Assembly: GCA_965279095.1 (NCBI GenBank) | Contig: CBDIHH010000007.1 | Coordinates: forward strand, 1 to 64,000 | Direction: 5' to 3' | From: CBDIHH01 sp965279095 | GTDB lineage: Bacteria > Pseudomonadota > Alphaproteobacteria > Caulobacterales > Caulobacteraceae | Length of the DNA stretch: 64,000 bases | In this document: piece after piece, positions 43,797 to 51,586 of the stretch | Numbering within the stretch: position 1 is the first letter of the stretch | How the letters are laid out: every line of letters begins with the position of its first letter | Notes under the pieces: model-generated | Databases searched by the model: none | The model's input: only the letters and a program-made list of their open reading frames with translations | Told to the model about the DNA's origin: nothing | Translations under genes and position numbers: made by a program

Positions 43797-44728
43797 GCCG
43801 CGGCCTTCCAGGCAGGGGCCGCGGTGCGCACGCCAGCCCGCAGCTTGGCCGAGCGCGCGCGGGGATTGGCGGCGACCTCGGGATGGCCCGGCTGGCGGGC
43901 GCCGTTGAACAGCAGCTCGAAGGTCGGCGGGGCGCCCTGGGCCACGGGGGGCAGGTGGCGCGAGCCCGAAGGCAGCCGCCCCGCCCGCTCGGTGAGGAAG
44001 GCCTTGGCGATGCGGTCCTCCAGGGAATGGAAGGTGACAACGGCCAGACGGCCGCCCGCCTTCAACGCCCGTTCCGCGGCCAGCAGGCCGGCCTCGACCT
44101 CGGCCAGCTCCTCGTTGACGACGATGCGCAGGGCCTGGAACACCCGGGTGGCGGGGTGGATCGGCGCGCCCTTGCGCCCGCCCACGGCGCGCTCCACCGC
44201 CTCCGCCAGCTCCAGGGTGCGGGTGAAGGGCTTGGACGCGCGCTCGCGCACCAGGGCATGGGCGATGCGGCGCGAGGCGCGCTCCTCGCCATACAGCCAG
44301 AACATCCGCGACAGGTCCGCCTCGGCCTCGTGGTTGATCAGGTCGGCGGCGGTGGCGCCCTCGGCGCCCATGCGCATGTCCAGGGGGCCGTCGCGCATGA
44401 ACGAGAAGCCGCGCTCGGCCTCGTCGATCTGCATGGACGACACGCCCAGATCGAAGGCCATGGCGTCGACGGAGGCCTCGGCGACATGCTCGCCCAAGCG
44501 GGAGAAGGGCGCCTGGATCAGGCGGAAGCGATCGGGGTCGAGGCCGACGGCGAACCGCGCCGCCGACGGGTCGCGGTCGAAGGCGATGACCGTGGCGCCG
44601 GCGTCGAGAAAGGCCCGGGCGTAGCCCCCTGCGCCGAAGGTGGCGTCGACGATCAACGCTCCGGGGGCGGGCGCCAGGGCGGCGAGCACTTCGTCGAGCA
44701 GGACAGACTTGTGGGCGGGCTCGCTCAT
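43793..44728 (-). CDS. rsmH: 16S rRNA (cytosine-1402 N4) methyltransferase
   Basis: A 311-residue SAM-dependent enzyme (MraW). SVLLDEVLAAL, VDATFGAGGYARAFLDAGA (motif I), DRDPSAA and DLGVSSMQIDEAERGFSF mark the family, with DMRMG and the C-terminal FHSLEDR segment. The ATG at 44728 overlaps the mraZ stop (44725-44728). Upstream in-frame ATGs are inside mraZ and do not fit the family. Confidence 0.95.
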   Translation of the reverse strand: MSEPAHKSVLLDEVLAALAPAPGALIVDATFGAGGYARAFLDAGATVIAFDRDPSAARFAVGLDPDRFRLIQAPFSRLGEHVAEASVDAMAFDLGVSSMQIDEAERGFSFMRDGPLDMRMGAEGATAADLINHEAEADLSRMFWLYGEERASRRIAHALVRERASKPFTRTLELAEAVERAVGGRKGAPIHPATRVFQALRIVVNEELAEVEAGLLAAERALKAGGRLAVVTFHSLEDRIAKAFLTERAGRLPSGSRHLPPVAQGAPPTFELLFNGARQPGHPEVAANPRARSAKLRAGVRTAAPAWKAAA

Positions 44729-45189
44729 GCCGCGCCTGCGAGGCGCGCGGCGCGCTCCTGGGCGCGCAGGGCGATCAGGCCCTCCCGCGCCAGGGGGCGC
44801 TGGGCGGCGCGATGGTCGCGGAAGGCGTCGCGGTCCCAGATCTGGAAGCGGTCGCCGAGGCCGACCACGCAGACCCAGTCCTTCAGGCCAAACATCTCGC
44901 ACAGGGATTCGGGCAGGACGATGCGCCCGGCCGGATCGAAAGACAGCTCATGCATGCCCCCGAGGACGCAGGTCTCAAGCGGCAGGCGCAGGGGATCGCC
45001 GAAGGGCAGCTCCTCGATGACCCCGAGGTAACGATCGAACAGGGATTTGCCGCCACCCTCCAGACAGTCGGCCTCGATGGAGGGAAAGCAGAACACGCCG
45101 GACAGCGGTCCCGCCGAGGCGCGGAAATCCTGGGGCAAGACGATGCGCCGCTTCCCGTCCAGCTGTTTCTCGAAGGTCGAGAGAAACAC
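44725..45189 (-). CDS. mraZ: Transcriptional regulator MraZ
   Basis: A 154-residue protein with two SpoVT/AbrB-like swapped-hairpin repeats: FEKQLDGKRRIVLPQDFRA and LSFDPAGRIVLPESLCEMFG. MraZ is the first gene of most dcw clusters and represses its own operon in E. coli. I chose the GTG at 45189 (product starts VFLSTFEKQ, as in relatives); another GTG at 45216 would add nine residues. TGGGN repeats upstream fit its known type of binding site. Confidence 0.93.
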   Translation of the reverse strand: MFLSTFEKQLDGKRRIVLPQDFRASAGPLSGVFCFPSIEADCLEGGGKSLFDRYLGVIEELPFGDPLRLPLETCVLGGMHELSFDPAGRIVLPESLCEMFGLKDWVCVVGLGDRFQIWDRDAFRDHRAAQRPLAREGLIALRAQERAARLAGAA

Positions 45190-45266
45190 GCGCGCCCCGC
45201 CCCGTCTGTGCCCCACGCCTGCATCAGACCGTCCGCCGCACCGGACGCCGTCAACAGCGCTGATAT

Positions 45267-45296
45267 TGGGTTAACATGGGCTAAAATGGGTGACAA
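45267..45296 (-). promoter_or_regulatory. MraZ box (three TGGGN repeats) with overlapping promoter
   Basis: On the plus strand TGGGT (45267), TGGGC (45277) and TGGGT (45287) lie exactly 10 bases apart with 5-base spacers, followed by a degenerate fourth unit TGACA (45297). This is the spacing reported for MraZ binding sites in E. coli. On the minus strand TTGTCA (45296-45291) and TAACCC (45273-45268) are a candidate -35/-10 pair with a 17-base spacer, so MraZ would cover the core promoter. TTTA-GCCCATG-TTAAC on the minus strand (45285-45270) is also one base off a CtrA box. Confidence 0.72.
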
Positions 45297-45333
45297 TGAC
45301 ACTGACTGACATTTTGAGTGAAATCAGTCTCAT
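45271..45333 (-). CDS. Possible 20-codon leader ORF upstream of mraZ
   Basis: An ATG at 45333 has AGGAGG at the ideal distance (AGGAGG-tcgcg-ATG) and opens a reading frame of 20 codons (MRLISLKMSVSV...) ending in TAA at 45271, directly over the MraZ repeats. It ends about 80 bases before mraZ. It is not a recognised gene. It would be translated only if transcription starts upstream of 45333, while the candidate promoter over the MraZ box would start after it. Confidence 0.3.
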   Translation of the reverse strand: MRLISLKMSVSVIVTHFSPC

Positions 45334-45445
45334 CGCGACCTCCTGACGCGGATCGGCGCGTTCATCTATGGAACATACATAGAACTCCGATTGACCTAAG
45401 CAGTTCTGCTATGGTCCCGCCATGGCGTTGCTTGAAGGAAAGGCT

Positions 45446-45865
<420 letters not shown>

Positions 45866-45871
45866 GAGGCG

Positions 45872-45901
45872 ATGTGTGGGGGCGCGGAGGCGGCGGGTCA
45901 A
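45872..45901 (-). promoter_or_regulatory. Promoter of rnpB
   Basis: On the minus strand TTGACC (45901-45896) and ACACAT (45877-45872) are separated by 18 bases and end about seven bases before the first base of the RNA. The -35 box resembles the alphaproteobacterial sigma-73 consensus TTGACGS. The -10 box is a weak match. Confidence 0.6.
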
Positions 45902-45926
45902 CACCCAACCACCGCGGCCCTCCCCG

Positions 45927-46652
45927 TCAGGTCTCCGCGGCCGCCCGCAGGAGGCGCACCAGGCGCGAGCGGGTCTCCCCGTCGGCGACGCCATCGACGC
46001 GGCTGGGCCGCCAGTGCCGCTGGAAGGCGCGGACCACCGCCAGGGTCTGGTTGTCGTAGCGACCCGACGGGGCGCTGTCATAGCCGAGCCGGGTCAGGCC
46101 GGCCTGCAGGGCGAACACCCCCGGCCCGCCGTCCCCGGGGCCAAGGGGCGCGCCGGGGGCCGGGGCCGGTTCCGCCCACAGGCCATGGCCGGCCTCGGAC
46201 AGCCGGCGCCAGGGGAACAGCTCGCCGGGGTCTTCCTTGCGCGTGGGGGCCACGTCTGAGTGGCCGAGGATGCGCGCGTCTGGGATGGTCCACCGGCCGC
46301 GGATGGCGTCGAGCAGGCCGATGACCGCCTCGATCTGGGCGTCGGGAAAGGGCCGGTAGCCGAATTCCCGCCCCGGATTGACGATCTCGACGCCGACGGA
46401 GACAGCGTTGATGTCGCGCTCGCCCTTCCAGTAGGACACGCCGGCATGCCAGGCCCGGCGTTCCTCGGCGACCAGCCGGAAGACCCGGCCGTCCTCCTCG
46501 ACCATGTAGTGGGCGGCGACCTTGGCCTCGGGGTCGCACATCCGCGCCAGGGCCGAAGGCCCGTCCGGCATGCCCGTATAGTGCAGCAGCACCATGTCCG
46601 GGGGGCCGCGACGGGCGTCGAAATTGGGGGACGGGGCCTCGATGTAGCTCAT
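45927..46652 (-). CDS. AmpD-type N-acetylmuramoyl-L-alanine amidase with peptidoglycan-binding domain
   Basis: A 241-residue protein without a signal peptide, so probably cytoplasmic like AmpD, which cuts anhydro-muropeptides during cell wall recycling. The amidase_2 domain has the zinc His in LLHYTGM, AWHAGVSYWKG, and HSDVAPTRKEDPG with the second His and the Asp. A PG_binding_1-like domain is C-terminal (LQAGLTRLGYD, QTLAVVRAFQRHWRP). The combination is AmiD-like, so a periplasmic role cannot be excluded. The ATG at 46652 is followed by an ATGA overlap with the EamA gene. Confidence 0.85.
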   Translation of the reverse strand: MSYIEAPSPNFDARRGPPDMVLLHYTGMPDGPSALARMCDPEAKVAAHYMVEEDGRVFRLVAEERRAWHAGVSYWKGERDINAVSVGVEIVNPGREFGYRPFPDAQIEAVIGLLDAIRGRWTIPDARILGHSDVAPTRKEDPGELFPWRRLSEAGHGLWAEPAPAPGAPLGPGDGGPGVFALQAGLTRLGYDSAPSGRYDNQTLAVVRAFQRHWRPSRVDGVADGETRSRLVRLLRAAAET

Positions 46653-47542
46653 GGACGGGCTCCGCGCAGCCGCGCCGCCAGGAGCATCCACTGGCTGGGC
46701 TGGACGGCGATCAGCAGCACCCCGGTGAGGGCGGCGGCGGCGCCGACGGCCATGCGGGGGCCGAACAGGTCATGGGTCAGCCAGACGCCGAAGAGGATGG
46801 TCAGGAGGGGGGTCATCAGGGTCAGGGGCGCCAGCAGGCTCGCGTCATAGCGTCGGATGAGGCCGTAGAAAGTGGTGTGGGCCAGCAGCGAGACCACCAG
46901 CCCGTTGAACAGGATGCCGCCGAAGAAATAGGCGGGCCGCGCGGCCAGGGCGGCGAACTGGTCGTGCTCGAACAGCAGCGAGCACAGGGCCACCACCGGC
47001 AGAGAGGACAGGCAGACCCAGGCCTGGAATTGCATGGGGCTGACGTTGGCGATGCGCTTCATCAGGATCGTCCCGAGGGCGGCGCACAGGGCGCCGCCCA
47101 CCACGAACAACAGGCCCGGCGACAGGAAGGCGCCCCCGGGATTCCACATCACCAGCAGCGAGCCCGCCAGGGCCAGGGCGATGCCCCCCGCCCGCCGGCC
47201 GTCCAGTCGCTCGCGCAGCAGGAAATAGGACAACACCACGGTCATGGGGATGGACAGTTGCTGGACCACGGCCACCGCTGAGGGGCTCGATGTGCGCATG
47301 CCCATGAAGCCAAGGCCGAACACCCCCGCGCCCATCAGCATGCCCACCAGGATGACGCTGCCGAGCTTCTCGGGCAGGGGCCGCAGCCAGGGAAAGACGA
47401 TGGCCAGCAGCAGGATGAAGCGACCGCTGACGAAGAACATCGGCGGGATGCCGGCCGTGGAGACGACGACCTTGGTCACGATGGCGTTCATCGCCCAGGC
47501 CATGCAGATCAGGACGAGGATCGCGAAATCGCGCAGGGGCAT
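46649..47542 (-). CDS. EamA/DMT family transporter
   Basis: A 297-residue membrane protein with ten predicted helices in two EamA repeats (FAILVLICMAWAMNAIV..., PGLLFVVGGALCAALGTI...). The family exports or imports small metabolites such as amino acids or purines; the substrate is not readable. Its stop overlaps the start of the amidase gene (ATGA, 46649-46652), so the transporter is the upstream gene of a coupled pair. Confidence 0.85.
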   Translation of the reverse strand: MPLRDFAILVLICMAWAMNAIVTKVVVSTAGIPPMFFVSGRFILLLAIVFPWLRPLPEKLGSVILVGMLMGAGVFGLGFMGMRTSSPSAVAVVQQLSIPMTVVLSYFLLRERLDGRRAGGIALALAGSLLVMWNPGGAFLSPGLLFVVGGALCAALGTILMKRIANVSPMQFQAWVCLSSLPVVALCSLLFEHDQFAALAARPAYFFGGILFNGLVVSLLAHTTFYGLIRRYDASLLAPLTLMTPLLTILFGVWLTHDLFGPRMAVGAAAALTGVLLIAVQPSQWMLLAARLRGARP

Positions 47543-47604
47543 GAAGGCAAACGCGACGGACCCGGACAGGCCGCCGTTCCAAAGAGCTGGGCTGGCTGGT
47601 CAGG

Positions 47605-47910
47605 TCAGCGGTTGCGACGGTCCCAGCCATAGGCGACCCAGGAGTGGCCGCCGATGTTGCGCGCTTCGATGACACCCGGCTCGCGGGCGCGGACCGTGCG
47701 CCGGGCGCGCATGGCGGCCCCGGACAGGGCCAGCAGGGCGGCGCCCATCAGGGTGATGACCACTACGGTGGCGGCGAAGAAGACGGCCAGAACGGCGCCG
47801 ATGGCGGCGGCCGCCAGGGTCGCCAGGAGTCCGCCGAGCCACGCCAGGCCCTTGAGGCCCCCGCGCCCGGACATTTGCGGATGACCGCCGGCCATTGCAT
47901 TCATCGGCAT
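47605..47910 (-). CDS. Small hypothetical membrane protein
   Basis: A 101-residue protein with one long or two short membrane helices (LATLAAAAIGAVLAVFFAATVVVITLM, shown in part) flanked by a Gly-rich N-terminus and an Arg-rich loop (AMRARRTVRAREP). The C-terminus ends SWVAYGWDRRNR. I do not recognise a family. Starts at 47904 (MNAMAGG) or later are possible. It is upstream of the EamA gene in the same direction. Confidence 0.55.
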   Translation of the reverse strand: MPMNAMAGGHPQMSGRGGLKGLAWLGGLLATLAAAAIGAVLAVFFAATVVVITLMGAALLALSGAAMRARRTVRAREPGVIEARNIGGHSWVAYGWDRRNR

Positions 47911-48013
47911 TCTCCCAGCAGCAGGGCGTCACAAGGACGCCCCCCGGCGCTCCAGCCAGCAGCGCCCCTCACTATGTCGGCGCCCGACCCGCTCTCGTCA
48001 ACCGCCGATCGGG

Positions 48014-48709
48014 TCAGGACAAGGCCGTGGCCAGAAGTGAGCGTCTTTCGCGCACGATCTGATCGAAGGCGGCGTTGATGGCCGCCGACTTGGCCTGGGC
48101 CACCTCGATGTATTCCGCCGGCAGGCCCCGGGCGGCGGCCCTGTCGGGGTGGGCCTCGGAGAGGGCCGCCTTCCAGGCGCTGCGGACCACGGCGTCGGGG
48201 GCGTCGTGGGGGACCCCGAGGATCACGTAGGGGTCGTCGGCTCCGCCGCCCAGGTGCATCGCCTTGATGCGTCGGAAGCTCAGCGGCCCGATGCCGAACA
48301 GCTCCGCCACCTGCTCCAGGTAGCGCAGCTCGTGGGCGGTCACCGCGCCGTCGGACTTGGCGATATGGAACAGGCCGTCGAGCACGTCCTCGAGAATCTG
48401 CGGGCAGCGGCTGTAGCGCTTGGCCAGGCGCCGGGCATAGCTCTCGAAGCCGTGGGTGGTCTGGCGGGCCAGATCATACAGTCGGCGCACATCCCGCTCG
48501 CCGCCCTCGGCGGGCTGGAAAGCCGCCGCGAAGGCGGCGAACTCGGCCGCGTCGGCGCGGCCGTCGGCCTTGGCGAGCTTGGCGCCCAGGGCGGTGACGG
48601 CGGTGGAGAAGGCGGGGTCTTCCCCCGGCGGTCCAGGCGGACAGTCGGAGCAATCGGCGTCGTCTACGCGCCGAGCGGCCAGGCCTGCGATGGTGCGCCA
48701 GAATCCCAT
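48014..48709 (-). CDS. DjlA-like protein: TerB domain plus C-terminal J domain
   Basis: A 231-residue protein. A TerB-like helical domain (FSTAVTALGAKLAKADGRADAAEF, then ILEDVLDGLFHIAKSDGAVTAHELRYLEQVAELFGI, cut here to KSDGAV key residues) is followed by a J domain with YVILGV and HPDRAAARGLP, in the DjlA arrangement. DjlA stimulates DnaK; unlike E. coli DjlA no N-terminal membrane helix is clear (GFWRTIAGLAARR only). The gene is divergent from the 48.9-kb hypothetical. Confidence 0.88.
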   Translation of the reverse strand: MGFWRTIAGLAARRVDDADCSDCPPGPPGEDPAFSTAVTALGAKLAKADGRADAAEFAAFAAAFQPAEGGERDVRRLYDLARQTTHGFESYARRLAKRYSRCPQILEDVLDGLFHIAKSDGAVTAHELRYLEQVAELFGIGPLSFRRIKAMHLGGGADDPYVILGVPHDAPDAVVRSAWKAALSEAHPDRAAARGLPAEYIEVAQAKSAAINAAFDQIVRERRSLLATALS

Positions 48710-48872
48710 GGTGTGAGCCTGAGACTAGAATTTGGGCGATGGCGTGACAACGGCAAACTGCAACAGGGGCGGCGACGAATTCGCAAGCGCCGCAAAACCG
48801 CCCTCGAAGCGTTTGAGAATGACCTGTCCCGCGCTAAAGACGGCGCACGCGTCGCCCCCTGGGCGACCGATG

Positions 48873-49655
48873 ATGACGCACGAGGTTTTCCCCGACATGG
48901 CGCTGGCTCCCCTCATGGCCCTGGCCCTCCTGGCCGCCGATCCCCAGCCCGCCACGGCGGACGTCAGCGCGCCGATCGCCACCCAGCCCAGGACGGCCCC
49001 CGCAGCCGCGCCCCTCGCCTCTGCCGCCGCCGCGTCCCCTGTCGCCAAGGCCGAGACTCCGCCAGCGACGACGACGACGGCCGCGCCGCCCGCCGCGCCT
49101 GCGATCGCCAAGGCGGCGGCCAAGCCCGCCAAGCCCCGCACGCCCGCCGAACTGGCGGACGACGAGCCCCTGCCCGCCGGCGCCCCTTCTGACGACTACG
49201 GCTTCGTCGCCTGGTGCCACGGGGCCCTGCGCGGCCACATGGACCTGTTCGAGGTGGTCAAGCCGACCCTCAACGCCCTGCCCGACCCGGACCCGAAGAT
49301 GACCGCGGCCAGCGATGCGGAGATGCTGGAGGCCGGCGCCCAGTATCTGGCCCTCTACGAGCGGGCCATGGACGCCGCCGAAAAGGCCAGCCCCACCGAG
49401 ATCAAGCCCCGGCGCACCGACCTGGAAAAGGCCGGCGGCCGCATCTGGGGCGCGGCGCAGATGGCCGAGCCGAAGACCCGCATGTGGTCCTGGGCCATGT
49501 GGGTGCTGCCGGGCCGCTGCGAATACGCCGCCGAGCGCCTCTATGAGAAGTCGATGCTCAAGGGCCAGGCCCTGGGGGTGAACATGCGCACGGCGCCGAT
49601 CCCCAAGGCGCCGAAGAAGCCCGAGCGCAACGCCCTGGGCGGCATAGAGCGCTAA
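48873..49655 (+). CDS. Exported or membrane-linked protein with Ala/Pro-rich linker, unknown function
   Basis: A 260-residue protein. A short hydrophobic stretch (MALAPLMALALLAA) near the N-terminus is followed by a low-complexity Ala/Pro/Thr linker of about 80 residues. The compact C-terminal domain has two cysteines (FVAWCHGALRGHMDLF and LPGRCEYAAERLYEKS), probably disulfide-bonded outside the cytoplasm. I recognise no family. The start (48873, 48870 or 48897) is uncertain; the open frame goes back to 48732. Confidence 0.6.
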   Translation: MTHEVFPDMALAPLMALALLAADPQPATADVSAPIATQPRTAPAAAPLASAAAASPVAKAETPPATTTTAAPPAAPAIAKAAAKPAKPRTPAELADDEPLPAGAPSDDYGFVAWCHGALRGHMDLFEVVKPTLNALPDPDPKMTAASDAEMLEAGAQYLALYERAMDAAEKASPTEIKPRRTDLEKAGGRIWGAAQMAEPKTRMWSWAMWVLPGRCEYAAERLYEKSMLKGQALGVNMRTAPIPKAPKKPERNALGGIER

Positions 49656-50605
49656 GCCCGCGCCGACTGCCAGATCCTGACGGTCAGCCCACCGTCCCGC
49701 GACGGCGGCAGGTCGATCACCTGCGGCGGCTGCAGCCCGGCCGCCTCCAGCCAGCGCGCCATCTCCTCGCTGGAAAAGCCCAGGCGGCGATGCTGGTGGG
49801 CGGCACGGAGGTATTCCAGGTCGTGCGGCGCGAAGTCGACGATCAGCAGCCGGCCCCCCGGCTCCACCAGCCTCGCCGCCTCCGCCACCGCCGCGGCGGG
49901 ATCGGACAGGTAGTGCAGCACCTGATGCACGATAACGAGGTCGGCCGAGGCGTCGGGCAGGCGGGTGGCGAAGATGTCCCCGTGACGCAGCTCGAAATCG
50001 AGGCCCGCCTCGGCCACCCGGGCGCGAGCGATGTTGAGCATCTGCTGCGACAGATCCAGCCCGATGGCGCTGGTGGCGCGGCGGCCAATGAGGGTCAGCA
50101 TGCGGCCGGCGCCGGCGCCGAGGTCCACCAGTCGCCGGAACGGACCGGGACCCGCCACCTCGAGCACCGCCGCCTCCAGATCGGCCTCGGAGACATAGAG
50201 GGCCTGAATTTCGTCCCAGCGGGCGGCGTTGCGGGCGAAATAGGCCCCCGCCTCGGCGGACCGCTCGGCCTGCACCGCCTGCAACCGGTCGGCGTCCCGC
50301 GCCAGCACCGGGTCGGCCGGCTGGACCAGACCCAGGGCGGTGTCGATCAGATCGCGGGGCCCGGCTTCCTCGGACAGGCGAAAGAAGGCCCAGGCGCCGT
50401 CGGGGAAGCGCTCGACCAGATTGGCCTCGGTGAGCAGCTTGAGGTGACGGGACACGCGCGGCTGGCTCTGGTCGAGGATGCGGCTAAGCTCCATCACCGC
50501 CAGCTCCTCGCGCGCTAGCAGGGCGAGGATGCGCAGACGCGACGGCTCACCCGCCGCGCGCAGCATCTCCACAGCCTGATCCGCCTTCACGCCCATGGTG
50601 CTCAT
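49652..50605 (-). CDS. ArsR-type HTH regulator fused to a SAM-dependent methyltransferase
   Basis: A 317-residue protein. The N-terminal winged helix (AAGEPSRLRILALLAREELAVMEL, then RILDQSQPRVSRHLKLL, the recognition helix) is of the ArsR type. The C-terminal domain has VDLGAGAGRMLTLIG (SAM motif I), IGLDLSQQMLNIAR and LVIVHQVLHYLSDPAAAVAEAARLV, a methyltransferase type 11. Such fusions occur in alphaproteobacteria and are likely SAM- or SAH-sensing regulators. No cysteine metal site is visible. A palindrome overlaps its start codon, so autoregulation is likely. Confidence 0.88.
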   Translation of the reverse strand: MSTMGVKADQAVEMLRAAGEPSRLRILALLAREELAVMELSRILDQSQPRVSRHLKLLTEANLVERFPDGAWAFFRLSEEAGPRDLIDTALGLVQPADPVLARDADRLQAVQAERSAEAGAYFARNAARWDEIQALYVSEADLEAAVLEVAGPGPFRRLVDLGAGAGRMLTLIGRRATSAIGLDLSQQMLNIARARVAEAGLDFELRHGDIFATRLPDASADLVIVHQVLHYLSDPAAAVAEAARLVEPGGRLLIVDFAPHDLEYLRAAHQHRRLGFSSEEMARWLEAAGLQPPQVIDLPPSRDGGLTVRIWQSARA

Positions 50606-50628
50606 AAAGATATGCTTATGTCTTTATG
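50603..50628. promoter_or_regulatory. AT-rich palindromic operator over the ArsR-fusion start codon
   Basis: The 26 bases start CATAAAGATATGC and end TTATGTCTTTATG; 20 of 26 positions pair across the centre. It overlaps the ATG (50603-50605) of the ArsR-methyltransferase gene and is strikingly AT-rich for this genome. ArsR proteins bind such dyads over their own promoters. It lies in the 35-base gap before the convergent 2-hydroxyacid dehydrogenase, upstream of no other gene. Confidence 0.7.
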
Positions 50629-50643
50629 TAAAGACCGACCCGG

Positions 50644-51570
50644 TCAGATGGGCGTCTTTAGAGGTTGGCCGGCGAAGAAGGCCCCCAGGTTCTGCATCAG
50701 CAGGCCGACCATCTCGCCCACCGATCGGTCGGTCGCCCCGGCGGCGTGGGGCGTCAGGATCACATGGGGCACGTCGGCCCAGCGCTGGGCGGGCGTCGGC
50801 TCCTGCTCATAGACATCCAGGGCTGCTGCGCCCAGACGCCCGTCCTTCAGGGCGGCGATCAGCGCGTCCTCGTCGACCAGGCCGCCGCGGGCGACGTTGA
50901 CGAACAGGCCCCGCGGCCCGAGCGCCTCCAGCACCGGCCTCGACACCAGACCGCGGGCCTCGGGGCCCATACTCGCGCAACCGACCAGGATGTCGCTGTC
51001 GCGCGCCAGGTCCAGAAGGCTGGGCGCCATAGGCCAGCGGCTGTCCGGCTTGGGCCGCGGCCCCCACCAGGACGGCGTCATGCCCAGCGCCTCGCAACGC
51101 TCGGCCACCGCCCTCCCGATCCGGCCCAGGCCGATGATCCCGACCTTGGCGCCGCGCACCGAGCGGTTGAGGGCCTTGGCCCCGTCCGTCCAGCCGCCGC
51201 CGCGCACCAGCCGGTCGCCGGCGACGATCTCCCGGCGCGACGCCAGGATCAGGCCCAGGGCGTGGTCGGCGACATCCTCGGCGTTGGACCCCGGCGCATA
51301 GGACATCTGCAGGCCGCGCCGCCGGGCGTCGTCCACGTCTATGCCCTCATGCCCCACGGTGAAGCAGGCGATCAGCCCGAGCGCCGGCAGGCTGTCGATC
51401 AGCTGCGGCTCCAGGGGGACCTCGCCGACGGTCACCAGGGCGCGGATGGTGTCGGAGGCCTCCACCGGGGGCCCCTCCCACAGGCAATAGACCGTGTAGT
51501 CGCCCTGCAGCACCGCGCTCAGGGCGCCCAGGTGGCGCGGGACGATGAGGACGGCGGGCTTGTCGGTCAT
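50644..51570 (-). CDS. D-isomer-specific 2-hydroxyacid dehydrogenase
   Basis: A 308-residue NAD(P)-dependent enzyme. The Rossmann motif is VGIIGLGRIGRAVAERC; FVNVARGGLVDEDALI holds the catalytic Arg; ALDVYEQEPTP is the Glu segment; HVILTPHAAGATDRSV has the catalytic His. The substrate (glyoxylate, hydroxypyruvate or others) is unknown. It lies 17 bases after the next dehydrogenase gene, from which it is a tandem paralogue. Confidence 0.9.
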   Translation of the reverse strand: MTDKPAVLIVPRHLGALSAVLQGDYTVYCLWEGPPVEASDTIRALVTVGEVPLEPQLIDSLPALGLIACFTVGHEGIDVDDARRRGLQMSYAPGSNAEDVADHALGLILASRREIVAGDRLVRGGGWTDGAKALNRSVRGAKVGIIGLGRIGRAVAERCEALGMTPSWWGPRPKPDSRWPMAPSLLDLARDSDILVGCASMGPEARGLVSRPVLEALGPRGLFVNVARGGLVDEDALIAALKDGRLGAAALDVYEQEPTPAQRWADVPHVILTPHAAGATDRSVGEMVGLLMQNLGAFFAGQPLKTPI

Positions 51571-51586
51571 CGTTGCGGTCCTTGGG

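Noticed and set aside
44883..45302. Open frame in the second minus-strand frame over the mraZ start
   Set aside because: It overlaps mraZ in another frame and its protein lacks any conserved motif.
50580..50640. Riboswitch ahead of the ArsR-methyltransferase gene
   Set aside because: Only about 30 bases lie between this gene and its neighbour, and the AT-rich dyad is a better explanation as a protein operator.
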